Below are positions 5,791 through 6,698 of a stretch of 6,698 nucleotides of DNA, one piece after another (the first letter of the stretch is position 1; each line of letters starts with the position of its first letter). This DNA comes from Acd1 sp049973945. Its GTDB lineage: Archaea > Thermoproteota > Thermoprotei_A > Sulfolobales > Sulfolobaceae. The position numbers and the translations under genes are program-made. The DNA lies in assembly GCA_049973945.1 (NCBI GenBank), contig JBMFJH010000034.1:1-6698 (forward strand). Reading direction: 5' to 3'. Under the pieces are notes generated by a model, which was given only the letters and a program-made list of their open reading frames with translations, was not told the DNA's origin and made no database searches.

Positions 5791-6666
5791 TTGATAGACC
5801 TCGCCACGGTAGCTCTGCTGGTCGTCTTCTTCGCGTCGATGCCTTTGTCCAGGGTCCTATCCGTTCCCAGCATCGTCAGCGACGCAGTGACGTTTTCGCT
5901 GATCTTCACTATAGCCATGTGGGGGACCTCCTCCCTTCCGGTAGCCCAGGTTATAGGCGAGATCGCTATTGGGGTAGTTGTCGCTCTGGTAATCGTAACT
6001 CTGACGTATTGGTTGGGGGCTCTGCTTATCACACTCGACGCTAAGCCTGCGAGCGCAAGTAGAAGGGCGAACCTGGGGCTCAAGTACCTGTTGCCCCTCG
6101 CCCTGGGGCTTCTGGCAGGGGCCTTAATAAGGCCCAGCCTACCTTACGGCGGTCTTGTCACGTTCGAGCTCTGCGCCCTCATGGTAGTCGTAGGGGTCGA
6201 CGTGGGGAAGGCGATCAGTCTAAAAGTTTTGAGGGCGTCGCTCGGTTTCGGCCTGGCGTCGACAGCCGTCAACTACGCCGCCGCTGTAATGTCTGGCCTC
6301 GTCGCATCGTTCTTACTCGGTTTGCCGACAAACGTGTCGTTGTTGATAGCGCTCGGCTCCGGTTGGTACTCCTTCACGGGCCCCTTCTTGGCGAACGCCT
6401 TCGGCCCCGAATACGGCATCGTTGGGTTTTTGGCCAACTTCCTGCGGGAACAGCTAGTCTTCGTGCTGGTTCCGGCCTTCGCTAAACTGAGGGAGTCCCC
6501 TCTAGGGGGAATCGCTGCTGGAGGAGCGACCTCCATGGACGTGACGTTACCCTTTATGAGGGAGTTTTACGGCAACGACTTCGCGATGCCGAGCGTGGTT
6601 TCCGGCGCGGTGATCACCCTGACTGTCCCCCTCGTGCTCGCAATGTTCAGCACTGCACTGAAATGA
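5791..6666 (+). CDS. lysO: LysO-family (DUF340) lysine exporter
   Basis: This gene encodes 291 residues, nearly all hydrophobic, with about eight to ten membrane segments. Family signatures are clear in the C-terminal half: LALGLLAGALIRP (103-115), MVVVGVDVGK (131-140), GSGWYSFTGP (189-198), GFLANFLRE (212-220) and GGATSMDVTLPF (244-255). In Escherichia coli LysO exports lysine and thialysine; the archaeal substrate may differ. The protein acts in the cytoplasmic membrane. TTG at 5791 is the first possible start after an in-frame TAA at 5761-5763 and keeps the first membrane helix whole; GAGGG lies just before it, unusually close for a Shine-Dalgarno site. The next ATG (M17) would cut that helix. 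The gene is divergent from the glycosyltransferase, and no functional link is evident. Confidence 0.93.
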   Translation: MIDLATVALLVVFFASMPLSRVLSVPSIVSDAVTFSLIFTIAMWGTSSLPVAQVIGEIAIGVVVALVIVTLTYWLGALLITLDAKPASASRRANLGLKYLLPLALGLLAGALIRPSLPYGGLVTFELCALMVVVGVDVGKAISLKVLRASLGFGLASTAVNYAAAVMSGLVASFLLGLPTNVSLLIALGSGWYSFTGPFLANAFGPEYGIVGFLANFLREQLVFVLVPAFAKLRESPLGGIAAGGATSMDVTLPFMREFYGNDFAMPSVVSGAVITLTVPLVLAMFSTALK

Positions 6667-6698
6667 GTTAAGTTTTCGACTGGTATGCCGGATCTCTT

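Noticed and set aside
6668..6697. Possible tail of a convergent minus-strand gene ending TAA just after lysO
   Set aside because: Only nine codons (RDPAYQSKT) are inside the window and nothing supports them over chance.

Overview
The window looks like chromosomal DNA of a crenarchaeal (Thermoproteota) hyperthermophile, perhaps of the Desulfurococcales/Ignicoccus type. Evidence: archaeal TTTTAA-like TATA boxes about 25-30 nt upstream of starts, mostly no Shine-Dalgarno (leaderless-style genes), GTG and TTG starts, a tRNA gene without encoded CCA, an archaeal pilin-type N-terminus, and a surface-glycosylation flavour. The genus is inference from style; no marker gene fixes it.

Layout. 1-44: probable last codons of a + strand gene entering from the left. 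45-758: about 700 bases with no convincing gene; it holds a 12-bp palindrome, an imperfect 24-bp tandem repeat and one stretch (402-452, - strand) that reads like a fragment of a paralogue of the large membrane protein further right. 759-1505 (-): a type IV pilin-like surface protein with two tandem copies of a beta-rich domain. 1506-2226: a second gene-poor block that ends in a 42-bp dyad-symmetric element covering the TATA region and reaching almost to the start codon of the next gene. 2227-4554 (+): a 775-residue polytopic membrane protein with YfhO/GT-C-like architecture and an exterior domain carrying eleven N-glycosylation sequons. 4578-4653 (+): tRNA-Gly(UCC), whose TATA box overlaps the stop codon of the membrane protein gene. 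4676-5731 (-): an ALG11-like GT4 glycosyltransferase. 5791-6666 (+): a LysO-family membrane exporter, divergent from the glycosyltransferase across a 59-bp gap with one central AT-rich box.

How they may work together. The GT4 enzyme would act in the cytoplasm, and the GT-C/YfhO-like protein would act at or across the membrane with its glycosylated domain outside. The pilin has two sequons and is a plausible surface filament subunit. That makes a cell-surface glycan and filament neighbourhood, but the genes are not in one operon and the link is inferred from proximity. LysO (amino-acid export) and the tRNA are probably unrelated housekeeping functions.

The most interesting points are the dyad operator over the membrane-protein promoter, the shared box between the divergent genes, the tRNA promoter embedded in a stop codon, the pilin domain duplication, and the two long gene-poor blocks, which may be decayed sequence.
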